From Pseudobdellovibrionaceae bacterium (GTDB lineage Bacteria; Bdellovibrionota; Bdellovibrionia; Bdellovibrionales; Bdellovibrionaceae): a stretch of DNA of 42,607 nucleotides. The DNA is taken from contig JACMMZ010000067.1 in assembly GCA_014378775.1 (NCBI GenBank), forward strand, positions 1-42,607, read 5' to 3'. The position numbers were made by a program, and so were the translations under genes. Of the stretch, positions 8,554 to 17,876 are shown one piece after another. The notes beneath the pieces were generated by a model, which saw nothing but the letters and a program-made list of their open reading frames with translations, did not search any database and was not told the origin of the DNA. Numbering within the stretch: position 1 is the first letter of the stretch; each line of letters starts with the position of its first letter.

Positions 8554-8832
8554 ATGTCAGGGATTGATATTCCAGAAGAAATGAAAGCTAAATATATCGA
8601 GCGAAGAAAACAAGACTACGACGATTGTATAGCCGCGTTCGACAAAAGTGATTACGAAGTTTTTCTTCGTATCGGTCACCAACTCAAGGGTAACGCCTCA
8701 AGTTTTGGATTTGATGATTTGGGAATGATCGCGTCTGAAATAGAACATGGGGCTCAACTCAAAGATTTACCTGCACTCAAAATTTCGTTGAAAAAATTTG
8801 ATGCTTTTTTGCAAAGAAAAACTAACAAATAA
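8554..8832 (+). CDS. Stand-alone histidine phosphotransfer (Hpt) protein
   Basis: HQLKGNASSFGFDDLGMIASEIEHGAQ Hpt motif (HxLKGxxxxxG). Confidence 0.85.
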   Translation: MSGIDIPEEMKAKYIERRKQDYDDCIAAFDKSDYEVFLRIGHQLKGNASSFGFDDLGMIASEIEHGAQLKDLPALKISLKKFDAFLQRKTNK

Positions 8833-8844
8833 TTTTTAGCGAAT

Positions 8845-10308
8845 TTACTTGATGAGCTTTTGCTCTAGCTTCCGAGATAAAATCACCAGCGGCATTCCGA
8901 TTAATAAATAAAGTGTTGCGGTGAGAATCGCAAAACCAAAATATTCATAGTACGTTGACGACAACAACGAATATGTCTTGGTTAATTCAACTAATGTGAT
9001 CACAGAAACCAAAGACGAATCCTTAATTAACGCAATAAAATCTGTGGTCATAGGCCCCAAACATAATTTTATGGCTTGCGGAAGTTGAATGGACCAAAAA
9101 GTTTGCCACTTGGTTAGCCCTAGCATGTAAGCTGCTTCTATTTGATTTTTGTGAATATTGGTCAAACCAGATCGGTAAATTTCAGATTCTTGAACGGAAT
9201 AATTAATTCCTAAAGTCATAATCGCAGCCCAGAGCGCAGGAATTTCAATTCCGATACCAGGTAAAGCGTAAAATATGAAAAATAATTGCAACAAAAGCGG
9301 CGTCCCACGAATCAGCTCGACAAAACCCGTGGTTAAATATTGAAGCGGTCGCGGCCCGTATAATCTTAAACCCACAATCAGTAAACCTAAAACCACCGCA
9401 ACGATCATGGCTAAGAAACTGATCTTGATCGTTTGCCAGGCGGCCTTTAAAAATAGTGGCCCGACCTTTTGATAAATTTCAAATTTATCTTTCCAACTGC
9501 GATCGTTATTGAGGTGTGATTTATACTTATCAAATGAGGTGGGTTTTAAACGGTTTAAAGTTGTATCCCCGAAAAGCGATGCGGTAGCCGCATTCCACAA
9601 ACCCCATTTCTCATAAATAGTTTTTAATTCTCCAGAATTGATTAAGTCTGATAAGGCCCTGTTCACACTTTTTAAAAGTTCCGGATTTTTCTTAGAAATT
9701 GCGATTCCATAAGTCATGGCTCCAATTTCGGTCGGAACAATCTGAAATCTTTTATCAACTTCACTGTAATACTTGGCAATGGGAGCATCTAAAAAAATCG
9801 CATCTGTGCGCCCTAATAATAAATCTTGATGAGCCAAGGCTTCCGATTCGTAAGTAACAATTTTCACGCCCTCTTCGGATCGCAAAATTCTTTCAGATAA
9901 AGCCCCACCTAATGTACCAATTTTAAAGCTCGGTAAATCGGATAACTTTTTAAACCGTGTATCGCCTTGCTTTGTAATAATTTTGACATGAGTTGCGTAA
10001 TAAGGCTCAGAAAAGTAAACCGATTTTTTACGATCCTCGGTAATTTCAATTCCGTTGATCGCCACATCATAAAGATTATTGTTCAGACCTAAAATTAATC
10101 CATCCCAGGCGTTTTGGACAAAGCGGGGTTCACGATTCATTTTTTGCGAAAGAGCTTGGACCAAATCAAATTCAAATCCCGTCATCACTAAACTTTCGGC
10201 ATCATAAAAAACGTAAGGAGCACCGCTTTCCGTGTCGGCCGCCCAGCGCAAAGATTCCGCCGAAGCGAACCCGGAGAATAAAAACAAAATCATGAAAAAT
10301 TTAAACAT
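8845..10308 (-). CDS. Amino-acid ABC transporter, fused periplasmic SBP and HisM-type permease
   Basis: Signal peptide and SBP_bac_3 (GFEFDLVQALSQKMN...ISEDRKKSVYFSEPY) followed by permease (ELIRGTPLLLQLFFIFYALP...EIYRSGLTNIHKNQIEAAYMLGLTKWQTFWSIQLPQA). Confidence 0.95.
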   Translation of the reverse strand: MFKFFMILFLFSGFASAESLRWAADTESGAPYVFYDAESLVMTGFEFDLVQALSQKMNREPRFVQNAWDGLILGLNNNLYDVAINGIEITEDRKKSVYFSEPYYATHVKIITKQGDTRFKKLSDLPSFKIGTLGGALSERILRSEEGVKIVTYESEALAHQDLLLGRTDAIFLDAPIAKYYSEVDKRFQIVPTEIGAMTYGIAISKKNPELLKSVNRALSDLINSGELKTIYEKWGLWNAATASLFGDTTLNRLKPTSFDKYKSHLNNDRSWKDKFEIYQKVGPLFLKAAWQTIKISFLAMIVAVVLGLLIVGLRLYGPRPLQYLTTGFVELIRGTPLLLQLFFIFYALPGIGIEIPALWAAIMTLGINYSVQESEIYRSGLTNIHKNQIEAAYMLGLTKWQTFWSIQLPQAIKLCLGPMTTDFIALIKDSSLVSVITLVELTKTYSLLSSTYYEYFGFAILTATLYLLIGMPLVILSRKLEQKLIK

Positions 10309-10981
10309 AGAGTTCCAAATATTTTCGCTGATCTAGGCTTAATTGCTGAAGCAGTGGTTCCATTTGTTGAAAAGCGCACAGCATTTGCAATCGACCTTGA
10401 TCGATAAAGCCCACCTGATCGGAAATTCGTCCTAAAGCGCGGCGATCATGAGTCACAACAATCTGGATAATATTTGTTTTTTTTAATTCCAACATGATAT
10501 CATAAACCTCATCGACTAATTCCGGATCGAGAGCCGAAGTCGGCTCGTCATATAAAATAACATCGGGCTTTAAAGACAATGCCCGAGCGATGGCTCCGCG
10601 CTGTTGTTCTCCACCGGACATATTTTGTGGGAAATGATGCCGACAATGTTGCAAGCGCACTTTAGTTAAGACTTCGTCGACGATGACTCGAGCTTCGTCG
10701 TCGGATTTTTTCTGTACTTTTTTCAAAGCAAGCCCAATATTTTGTTCTAAATTAAGATGCGGGAATAAGTTAGAAGACTGAAAAACAAAACCCAGTTTGG
10801 TCGATTTGGTTTCCTGAAAAACGCTGTAGGGCTCAAGCCCAGCTAAACAGCGCAGCAAAGTGCTTTTTCCCGATCCGGAACGACCAACAAAAGACAGAAT
10901 TTCACCCGGCTGAGCCTCAAAGCTAATATCAGACAGCGCAAAGTTCTGACCCAGAAAACAATTTAATTTTTGTATTTTCAT
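10301..10981 (-). CDS. Amino-acid ABC transporter ATP-binding protein
   Basis: GRSGSGKSTLL, MSGGEQQRGAIARAL, VILYDEPTSALDP; overlaps the fused permease gene by 8 nt. Confidence 0.96.
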   Translation of the reverse strand: MKIQKLNCFLGQNFALSDISFEAQPGEILSFVGRSGSGKSTLLRCLAGLEPYSVFQETKSTKLGFVFQSSNLFPHLNLEQNIGLALKKVQKKSDDEARVIVDEVLTKVRLQHCRHHFPQNMSGGEQQRGAIARALSLKPDVILYDEPTSALDPELVDEVYDIMLELKKTNIIQIVVTHDRRALGRISDQVGFIDQGRLQMLCAFQQMEPLLQQLSLDQRKYLELYV

Positions 10982-11154
10982 ATTATCTTTTTGTCACTCA
11001 AAATGGAGTGCTAACAACAAGCAAATAAGCGAGCATGAACTTAAAGTCAACATTTGAGAAAGAATGCCAGATCTGAAATAGCCACTAATTTGTGACTTAA
11101 TAAATTTTAAAATTTTTCTGGACAGTTTGTGGAAAAAAAAAGATAAAAGTAGAT

Positions 11155-11550
11155 ATGAAATTACTTTTAGCTCATTTGGCTACGACTCTTCTTAAGTTTC
11201 ACCGGGAACTGTTGCAATATCAGGCTCAGTTGGCATCAAAAGAAGATCATCGGGAATACACATCCTACGACTTACTTAAGCTATCGATCAGCGATCCCCG
11301 TTTTGATTGGCTTCGTAAATACTCGGATCTAATTATCCAAATTGATATCATCACCGATGATAAAAAAAATACACCCTTTGATGCTGCCGCGATCGCCGTC
11401 GCGGTAAAAAAAGCGATCGCCATTGATCAAGATCAGTCGCCCGAATTTCTTCGCGCACTCAAAACAGAATCATCTTTTATGGTCAACCTGGGACTCGTTC
11501 GAAAAGCCTTAATCGACGTTGAAAAAGCGCTCCTAGCCGACGAGAATTAA
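11155..11550 (+). CDS. Hypothetical protein
   Basis: Continuous 131-aa ORF; no family recognised. Confidence 0.55.
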   Translation: MKLLLAHLATTLLKFHRELLQYQAQLASKEDHREYTSYDLLKLSISDPRFDWLRKYSDLIIQIDIITDDKKNTPFDAAAIAVAVKKAIAIDQDQSPEFLRALKTESSFMVNLGLVRKALIDVEKALLADEN

Positions 11551-11634
11551 TAAAAACTTGAATCCAGCGATAAACTTCTTGATAAGCTCGTTAGAGTTAG
11601 ATACCTAACTGAGATCTTACACTTAAGGAGAATT

Positions 11635-13170
11635 ATGGCGACGCAAGCGACTGCTGACTCACACGGCACAATCTTAGGACACCCCAAAGGCCTCTTCATA
11701 TTATTTTTCGCAGAGATGTGGGAGCGTATGTCGTTCTACGGAATGCGCGCGCTTTTAGTCATGTACATGATGAAGCACTTACTAGCTGACCCGGTTAAGA
11801 TGGCCGACGTCATGGGTATGAACACTTTGAAACAAATTCTGGAAGTAGGATTTGGTCCGCTCGATATTCAACCGTTTGCTTCGCAAATTTATGGCCTTTA
11901 CATTGGCTTAGTTTATTTGTCTCCGTTCTTTGGTGGTATATTAGCGGATAAAGTATGGGGAAAAAGAAAATCCGTTTATATCGGCGGTATCTTGATGATC
12001 ATCGGACATCTGATGATGGGGATGGAGAATTTATTTTTACCAGCTTTATTTTTCCTGATCATGGGTAATGGAGCTTTTAAGCCGAATATTTCAACTCAGG
12101 TGGGAAGCCTTTATGCTGAAGGCGACAAACGCCGTGACGGTGCGTTTACCCTGTTTTACATGGGTATTAATTTAGGTGCGTTCATATCGCCGTTTTTATG
12201 TGATAATTTTGCTCATTATGTAAATAATTTACGCGGCATCACTGATGAAGCAGCCACATCGCACCTCGGTTTTACCTTTGCCGGCATAGGAATGATGATT
12301 GGTTTATTTGTGTACCATTGGGGACAAAAATATCTTCACACCAACGACTCTGAAACCATCATTCAAGATCAAAAAGAAAGAACGGCTTTCAGTTTCAAAA
12401 CCATCGGAAGTTTTTTCTTAACCGTGGCAGCGTTCATTGGTTTTCTGATGTTACCAGCTGCATTGAAGTTCATTGCGATTGCGGCTATTGTGGCCGGTGC
12501 GGTTTATCTTATTTATAGAATCAAAGATCAAATCGATCGCACAAAAGTTGCGGCCTTAGTCTTTATTTGTATGGCGACGATTGCATTCTGGGCTATCTTC
12601 GAACAGCAGGGAAATACTTTACAAATCTGGGCCGATGAAAAAGCTGACTTTGCTCGCTTAGGCTTAAAGGCTTCGAATTATCAGTCTTTCAATCCACTCT
12701 TCATTTTGATGTTTGCTCCGTTGATGAATATCTTCTGGGCCTTTCGTGCTCGAAAAGGAAAATCATCAAGTTCCGTTCGCAAAATGGCAGTGGGTTCTTT
12801 CTTAGCCGGAGTCGCATTTTTAGTGATGGCTGTAGCTTCGAATTACATCACCGTTGAAAAATCACTGATGAATATGTTCTGGTTAGGCCTGACGACGTGG
12901 ATCTTTACATTGGGTGAGCTTTATTTATCTCCAATTGGCTTATCTTTGGTTACTAAAGTTGCGCCGAAGCACATGGTTTCGATGATGATGGGATTATGGT
13001 TTGTCTCATCGTTTATCGGAGGCTACTTGGCCGGATACTTGGGATCAGATTATAGCACCGCAGTGCCGTTTAATTTCTTTATGAAGTTCGCCATCATGGG
13101 AGCCGGTGTCGGTATTTTATTTTTACTGGCGGAAAAGAAAATGGAAAAAGCTATCGGTTCAGATATTTAA
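11635..13170 (+). CDS. POT-family proton-dependent oligopeptide transporter
   Basis: FAEMWERMSFYGMRALLVMYM, GGILADKVWGKRKSVYIGG, NLGAFISPF, FWAIFEQQG PTR2 signatures. Confidence 0.95.
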   Translation: MATQATADSHGTILGHPKGLFILFFAEMWERMSFYGMRALLVMYMMKHLLADPVKMADVMGMNTLKQILEVGFGPLDIQPFASQIYGLYIGLVYLSPFFGGILADKVWGKRKSVYIGGILMIIGHLMMGMENLFLPALFFLIMGNGAFKPNISTQVGSLYAEGDKRRDGAFTLFYMGINLGAFISPFLCDNFAHYVNNLRGITDEAATSHLGFTFAGIGMMIGLFVYHWGQKYLHTNDSETIIQDQKERTAFSFKTIGSFFLTVAAFIGFLMLPAALKFIAIAAIVAGAVYLIYRIKDQIDRTKVAALVFICMATIAFWAIFEQQGNTLQIWADEKADFARLGLKASNYQSFNPLFILMFAPLMNIFWAFRARKGKSSSSVRKMAVGSFLAGVAFLVMAVASNYITVEKSLMNMFWLGLTTWIFTLGELYLSPIGLSLVTKVAPKHMVSMMMGLWFVSSFIGGYLAGYLGSDYSTAVPFNFFMKFAIMGAGVGILFLLAEKKMEKAIGSDI

Positions 13171-14022
13171 TTATTTGCAAAAACTCAACGATTTCGTTTG
13201 TTCGGCAATCCATGAAATTTTTGAGTTTTTATTACCACGACGGGGATCATCCAACTTATATTTTGGATTAAAGGTGGGTCTTAATACTGACCAATAAGTA
13301 TTTGGTGTACTGATCTCATGGTTCATTCTCACTTTTTTATCTAAAATAAGAATGCCGCATCTTAAATTTCTAAACGGAGCTAGAATGGATTTATGAGGGT
13401 CATTAGGTGCTAGATCTTTATCTTTTTTCCATTCAAAACCACAATCAAGATCACGATAACTGGATACGTCTTGATAAGACAACTGCATGAGACCTTCACT
13501 GCGTACAAACTTTTTGGTAACGGCATCTATTTTATGATCCGGTTCAAGATAAGTCATTGTCGGTTTCCATCCGCTCTCGCGGAAAGTTAATGCGGCCACT
13601 AATTGACCCCAAAAAGTCATGCGTTGAGTTTCATTTAAACTTTTATACTTCGGACAAAAATAATTCATATCAGTTGGTATCGGAGTCTTCATCTGAGCTA
13701 AAGTCGTTTCATCCCGAATAATTTCAAAAACTTTAGCCGACCACAATTTCATACGGGGTAAACGTTTTTTATACGCGTCTTCACGTTCGGAAATCTTTCC
13801 TGACTTCTCGGAAATCACCACGGTCATCACCTTACCCGTTTTTTGATTTTTATATTTGAAAGTTCCAGTCCCAATCGTCTCTTTCATAGGTAACTCCCAC
13901 ATCAGCGGATCGTTGGTGACCTTGATGGGGGCTGACACAGGTTTTTGAGCTTGCGCCACCCAACCTAGTAAAATACTCGAGATTAAGGATATCGTTGTAA
14001 ATAAAGCTTTATTTTTTTTCAT
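13171..14022 (-). CDS. Secreted SLT/lysozyme-fold (putative lytic transglycosylase-like) protein
   Basis: Signal peptide; FRESGWKP...EGLMQLSYQD resembles the SLT ES and GLMQ motifs. Confidence 0.6.
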   Translation of the reverse strand: MKKNKALFTTISLISSILLGWVAQAQKPVSAPIKVTNDPLMWELPMKETIGTGTFKYKNQKTGKVMTVVISEKSGKISEREDAYKKRLPRMKLWSAKVFEIIRDETTLAQMKTPIPTDMNYFCPKYKSLNETQRMTFWGQLVAALTFRESGWKPTMTYLEPDHKIDAVTKKFVRSEGLMQLSYQDVSSYRDLDCGFEWKKDKDLAPNDPHKSILAPFRNLRCGILILDKKVRMNHEISTPNTYWSVLRPTFNPKYKLDDPRRGNKNSKISWIAEQTKSLSFCK

Positions 14023-14209
14023 TTCAAATTCCTCAGATAAGTGAGGTTGCGATAACCAGACCAGGTTTAAACCATTTTAAGGCAACTTAGACCCCTCGCC
14101 TACAAGCCTTGGGCTCCAAAAAACGTCACCGTGAAAAGGAGTTCCTCAGTCTTGATGGCTTCAAATACAAACCAGTTCTATCCCAGAGTTTTACCTAAAG
14201 GATTCTATA

Positions 14210-14698
14210 TTGCATTTAAGAACACTCATGCAGTCCCTGAAAGTGATCAAAAACATTTATTTCAAAGTCTTGATAGCAGCCATCAGCCTGATGATTTTTG
14301 GTTTTGTGGTCTATTCCTTAGATTCGGTTCAATCAAAATCGCAGCGAATTTCTTTCCCCGGAATAACCCACATCAGCTTGAATCGTTCGGCTAAGGATTT
14401 AAGACTTTCAAAAGTGCACACAACTCCTGACGCACGATTAATTGAAAATTTAGTTGCACGTCAAATTAAGCTTAATAGTGCTTTATTTTTGGACCCGCAA
14501 ATTAAACTTATGGTGGCGATCGGTGAAAATTTAAGTGATCAACAGTTGGTATTTGTTGTGATTAAGAACAATCAAGTGACTCAAATCCAAAAGATAAATG
14601 AAATTACAAATAAATATATTTCTCTTCAGTACGGAAAAATCAGCATCGATAATCCCACGGCGACGGCCTCTAGCACGGCTGCTTTTGAAACTTTATAA
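14210..14698 (+). CDS. Hypothetical membrane-anchored protein
   Basis: Single N-terminal TM and soluble domain; start may be M at 14228. Confidence 0.5.
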   Translation: MHLRTLMQSLKVIKNIYFKVLIAAISLMIFGFVVYSLDSVQSKSQRISFPGITHISLNRSAKDLRLSKVHTTPDARLIENLVARQIKLNSALFLDPQIKLMVAIGENLSDQQLVFVVIKNNQVTQIQKINEITNKYISLQYGKISIDNPTATASSTAAFETL

Positions 14699-14703
14699 AT
14701 TTA

Positions 14704-15147
14704 TTATTTAGGTTGTGTTCGAAGCATTTTATTTACTTCGGATACGTGAATCTCTTCTTCAGAAATCATATCTCGTGCGTACTCTTCTAAGAAAATTGAT
14801 TTGCCTTCAGTCAGTTTAAGCAAATTGTAAAGATTTTGAATCTGACTTTGTTCGTGATGAAGGCTTTCTTTTAAAATATCATTTAAAGAGTGTTTGTGAG
14901 TTTCGATGAGTGAGCCAATTTTCAAACTCGGATGTCCGCCTAAGGTCGTAATGTGTTCCCCTGCAATATGAGCATGCTGTAAAGATTCTGAAGCCTGGTC
15001 ACGTAGCCATTTAACGATTGGAATTCGATTATGTCCAAAAACCATCAGGGCGTAATGCGTGTAGCGCACTACTCCGGCAAGTTCGCATTCTAAAATAGTG
15101 TTTAACACTTCGATTATTTTTTTTTGGTCTTTGGCTGCAAGATTCAT
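14704..15147 (-). CDS. Bacterioferritin / ferritin-like diiron protein
   Basis: LNTILECELAGVVRYTHYALM...ESLQHAHIAGEHITTLGG...ISEEEIHVSEV: Glu and ExxH ligands. Confidence 0.8.
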   Translation of the reverse strand: MNLAAKDQKKIIEVLNTILECELAGVVRYTHYALMVFGHNRIPIVKWLRDQASESLQHAHIAGEHITTLGGHPSLKIGSLIETHKHSLNDILKESLHHEQSQIQNLYNLLKLTEGKSIFLEEYARDMISEEEIHVSEVNKMLRTQPK

Positions 15148-15298
15148 AGATTCTCCTCGATCAGATTTATGATATAAAATCTCTTTTATTTAACTCTTAA
15201 TTAACAAAAAAATCATGCTTTTTCCACCTGCGCTTCCAAGGCGCATCTCTTGGTCTAGGTATTCTTGAATAACCCGCTTAAGATGATACGGTTATCAA

Positions 15299-15685
15299 AT
15301 GAATATTCTTTTCTTCGATGGGGTTTGTCATCTTTGTAACGGCTACATTAATTTCTTAATCCGGATGGATACTCAAAAAGTTATTTATTATTCTGCCCTA
15401 CAAGGCCAAAAAGCCATCGACCTTTTATCCCCAGCCCAGCGAACCGATTTGAAATCGATTTTGTATTATAAACATGAAAAAGTTTTAGAAAAAAGTACCG
15501 CAGTGATCGAGTCCTTAGCCGATGTGAGTTCGTGGTTTTTCTGGATAAGGATTTTCTACGTGATTCCGGCTTTTATCAGAAATTTAATCTATGATATAGT
15601 GGCGCAAAACCGCTATCATCTATTCGGAAAAAGTGAACTGTGTCGTATTCCTACGCCTGAGGAAAGAAAATATTTACTAGATTAA
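15299..15685 (+). CDS. DUF393 (DCC family thiol-disulfide oxidoreductase-like) protein
   Basis: ILFFDGVCHLCNGYINFLIRMD DCC motif. Confidence 0.9.
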   Translation: MNILFFDGVCHLCNGYINFLIRMDTQKVIYYSALQGQKAIDLLSPAQRTDLKSILYYKHEKVLEKSTAVIESLADVSSWFFWIRIFYVIPAFIRNLIYDIVAQNRYHLFGKSELCRIPTPEERKYLLD

Positions 15686-15689
15686 TCTG

Positions 15690-16172
15690 TTAATTTTTTT
15701 CGAATTCGGCTTGAATGGCTTGAATGGTATTTTCCGCTTGATCTTTTGCTGAAGGAATCACAAAAATTGTGTCGTCTCCGGCAATAGTTCCTAATATTCC
15801 GTTCGGCTGAACATCATCAATGTGCTTGGCAATCAAACTGGCCGAACCCGGGGTGGTATGAATCACGATAATATAACCGTTATGTTTGATATCTTTTATG
15901 AGGCCGAGTAATCCGCTTGATACAGAATCAGTCACGCTGACTGATTTTGATGGATTGAGCTGATTCGGAAGCTTGTATATTGTTTCACCGCTCGGGTTCA
16001 CTAATCGAGCGGCTCCAAGGCGTCGCAAATCCCGGGATACAGTGCTTTGCGTAATATCAAAATTCATTTTATGTAATTCATCACAAATTTCTTCTTGGGT
16101 GGTGGCTAAGCCCGCTTCCAGTAATTTTTTAAGGGCGGCTATGCGACTTTTAGCAGATGTGTTGGTTGTCAT
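15690..16172 (-). CDS. argR: Arginine repressor
   Basis: SRIAALKKLLEAGLATTQEEICDEL...TQSTVSRDLRRLGAARL...HTTPGSASLIAKHID...GTIAGDDTIFVI. Confidence 0.95.
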   Translation of the reverse strand: MTTNTSAKSRIAALKKLLEAGLATTQEEICDELHKMNFDITQSTVSRDLRRLGAARLVNPSGETIYKLPNQLNPSKSVSVTDSVSSGLLGLIKDIKHNGYIIVIHTTPGSASLIAKHIDDVQPNGILGTIAGDDTIFVIPSAKDQAENTIQAIQAEFEKN

Positions 16173-17101
16173 AAATTTCTTTCGTTGAACAAACCCATCA
16201 TCAGGGCTTTCTGCGCATGCAGTCGGTTTTCGCTTTGTGCAAAAAGCACAGCTTGCGGGTGATCAATCATGGCCTTCGAAATTTCCTGATCGATATTAAT
16301 TGGCATACAGTGCATGATGATCGCGTCTTTGTGTGCGTGAGAAAAGAGTTCAGCATTTATTTGAAAACCCTCAAAGTTTTTTAAATGAACTGCTTCTTCA
16401 TCTTTGGTTTTTTCAAAGCCCATACTGGCCCAGACATCGGTATAAACGGCGTGAACATCTTTTACGGCCTTTGCGGGTTTTTGAAATTCAATAATTTTTG
16501 CTCCCGCTGGAGTGGCTCGAGATTTTGCTCGATGAATAATTTCTGAATCAGGTTGAAATTTTTCTGGACAAGCATAATGCACATCAATACCTAAAGGCGG
16601 AAGTAAAAGAAGTAACGAGTGCAGCATATTATTACCGTCACCAATGTAGGCTAATTTTAATCCTTGAAGCTTTCCGTATTTTTCTTTAAGCGTCATCAAG
16701 TCAGCCAGAACCTGGCAAGGATGATGAAGATCAGATAAACCGTTGATAATGGGTATTTGCGAAAATTGAACCATTTCCTCTAGAATTTCATGTTCAAACG
16801 TGCGCACCATCAATCCATCGAGGTAGCCTTGTAAAACTTTTATCGTGTGTTCTGGTTTTTCTTTTTTTCGTAAAACGCTATTAATTTCGATGACGTTTCC
16901 AGACATCTCTAGAACACCCGCAGTGAAACTCACGCGTGTTCTTAAAGACGGCTTTTCAAACAAAAGTCCGATGGTCTTATTGGCCAAAGCCTGTCCGCGA
17001 CGATCTTTTTTTAAGGTGATGGCCAGATCCAACAAATCACCCAGCTCGACGACTGAGAGTTCTTCACCGGTCAAAAAATGCTTCGTCTTCAATTTAAACA
17101 T
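16169..17101 (-). CDS. argF: Ornithine carbamoyltransferase family
   Basis: FEKPSLRTRVSFTAG (SxRT), DLHHPCQVLADLMT (HPCQ), HCMPI. Confidence 0.93.
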   Translation of the reverse strand: MFKLKTKHFLTGEELSVVELGDLLDLAITLKKDRRGQALANKTIGLLFEKPSLRTRVSFTAGVLEMSGNVIEINSVLRKKEKPEHTIKVLQGYLDGLMVRTFEHEILEEMVQFSQIPIINGLSDLHHPCQVLADLMTLKEKYGKLQGLKLAYIGDGNNMLHSLLLLLPPLGIDVHYACPEKFQPDSEIIHRAKSRATPAGAKIIEFQKPAKAVKDVHAVYTDVWASMGFEKTKDEEAVHLKNFEGFQINAELFSHAHKDAIIMHCMPINIDQEISKAMIDHPQAVLFAQSENRLHAQKALMMGLFNERNL

Positions 17102-17876
17102 GCGTCATGGTACCAATAAAATCACTCCATAAACCATCAACGGAACTTTTTCCATTAAGTACGCGCACCTGAGGAACTCCATGAGATAAGGCCTCTTGAA
17201 TGGTTAACACTTTGGTATACATTCCACCGGTCACGGTTTTTGTCTCAATCAGATCATTTAAAAAATCGAGGCTCGCATCTTCAATCAATTCGCCGGACTG
17301 ATCAAGAATTCCGGTTTGATCGGTTAAGAAAATTAATTTTTTAGCTTTTAAGGCCACCGCTATTTTTGCCGCTGCCCAGTCGGCATTAATATTATATTTT
17401 TCACCGTCTATTCCCACCCCGATCGGAGCGATCACCGGAATCGTCTTATCACTTTGATTTAAAATATTCTCTAAGGCCAAGGTGCCCACGCGATTAATTT
17501 CACCAACGAACTGAAGCTCATCGGAAAGTTTTTGACAAAATAACATTTCATTTTGACTCCCCGAAACACCAACCGCGTTGATGTGCGCGCGGTTCAAACT
17601 TGTGACTAGATCTTTATTAACTTTGTTTACGAGCACATCTTCGATCACGGTGATCATATCCAAGGTGGTTTGTCTTTGGCCGTTGATAAATTTCCAAGAT
17701 ATACCTTGTTTGGTTAATTCTTGATTGATCGCAGGACCGCCTCCGTGAACTATAATTACTTGATATTCATACCGTAAATATCCACGAATCGATTCAATCA
17801 CTTCTTTCAAAGCGCTCGGATCTTGTAAGGACGATCCACCTAACTTGAGAACAACGCGGTCTAAATTTTTCATCAT
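17094..17876 (-). CDS. argB: Acetylglutamate kinase
   Basis: VVLKLGGSSLQ, IIVHGGGPAIN, NINADWAAAKIAVALKAKKLIFLTDQTGIL, GGMYTKV. Confidence 0.94.
   Translation of the reverse strand: MMKNLDRVVLKLGGSSLQDPSALKEVIESIRGYLRYEYQVIIVHGGGPAINQELTKQGISWKFINGQRQTTLDMITVIEDVLVNKVNKDLVTSLNRAHINAVGVSGSQNEMLFCQKLSDELQFVGEINRVGTLALENILNQSDKTIPVIAPIGVGIDGEKYNINADWAAAKIAVALKAKKLIFLTDQTGILDQSGELIEDASLDFLNDLIETKTVTGGMYTKVLTIQEALSHGVPQVRVLNGKSSVDGLWSDFIGTMTHV

Noticed and set aside
14131-14394. 87-aa ORF overlapping 14210-14698
   Set aside because: No recognisable features; the alternative frame has a TM-anchored protein and runs longer.
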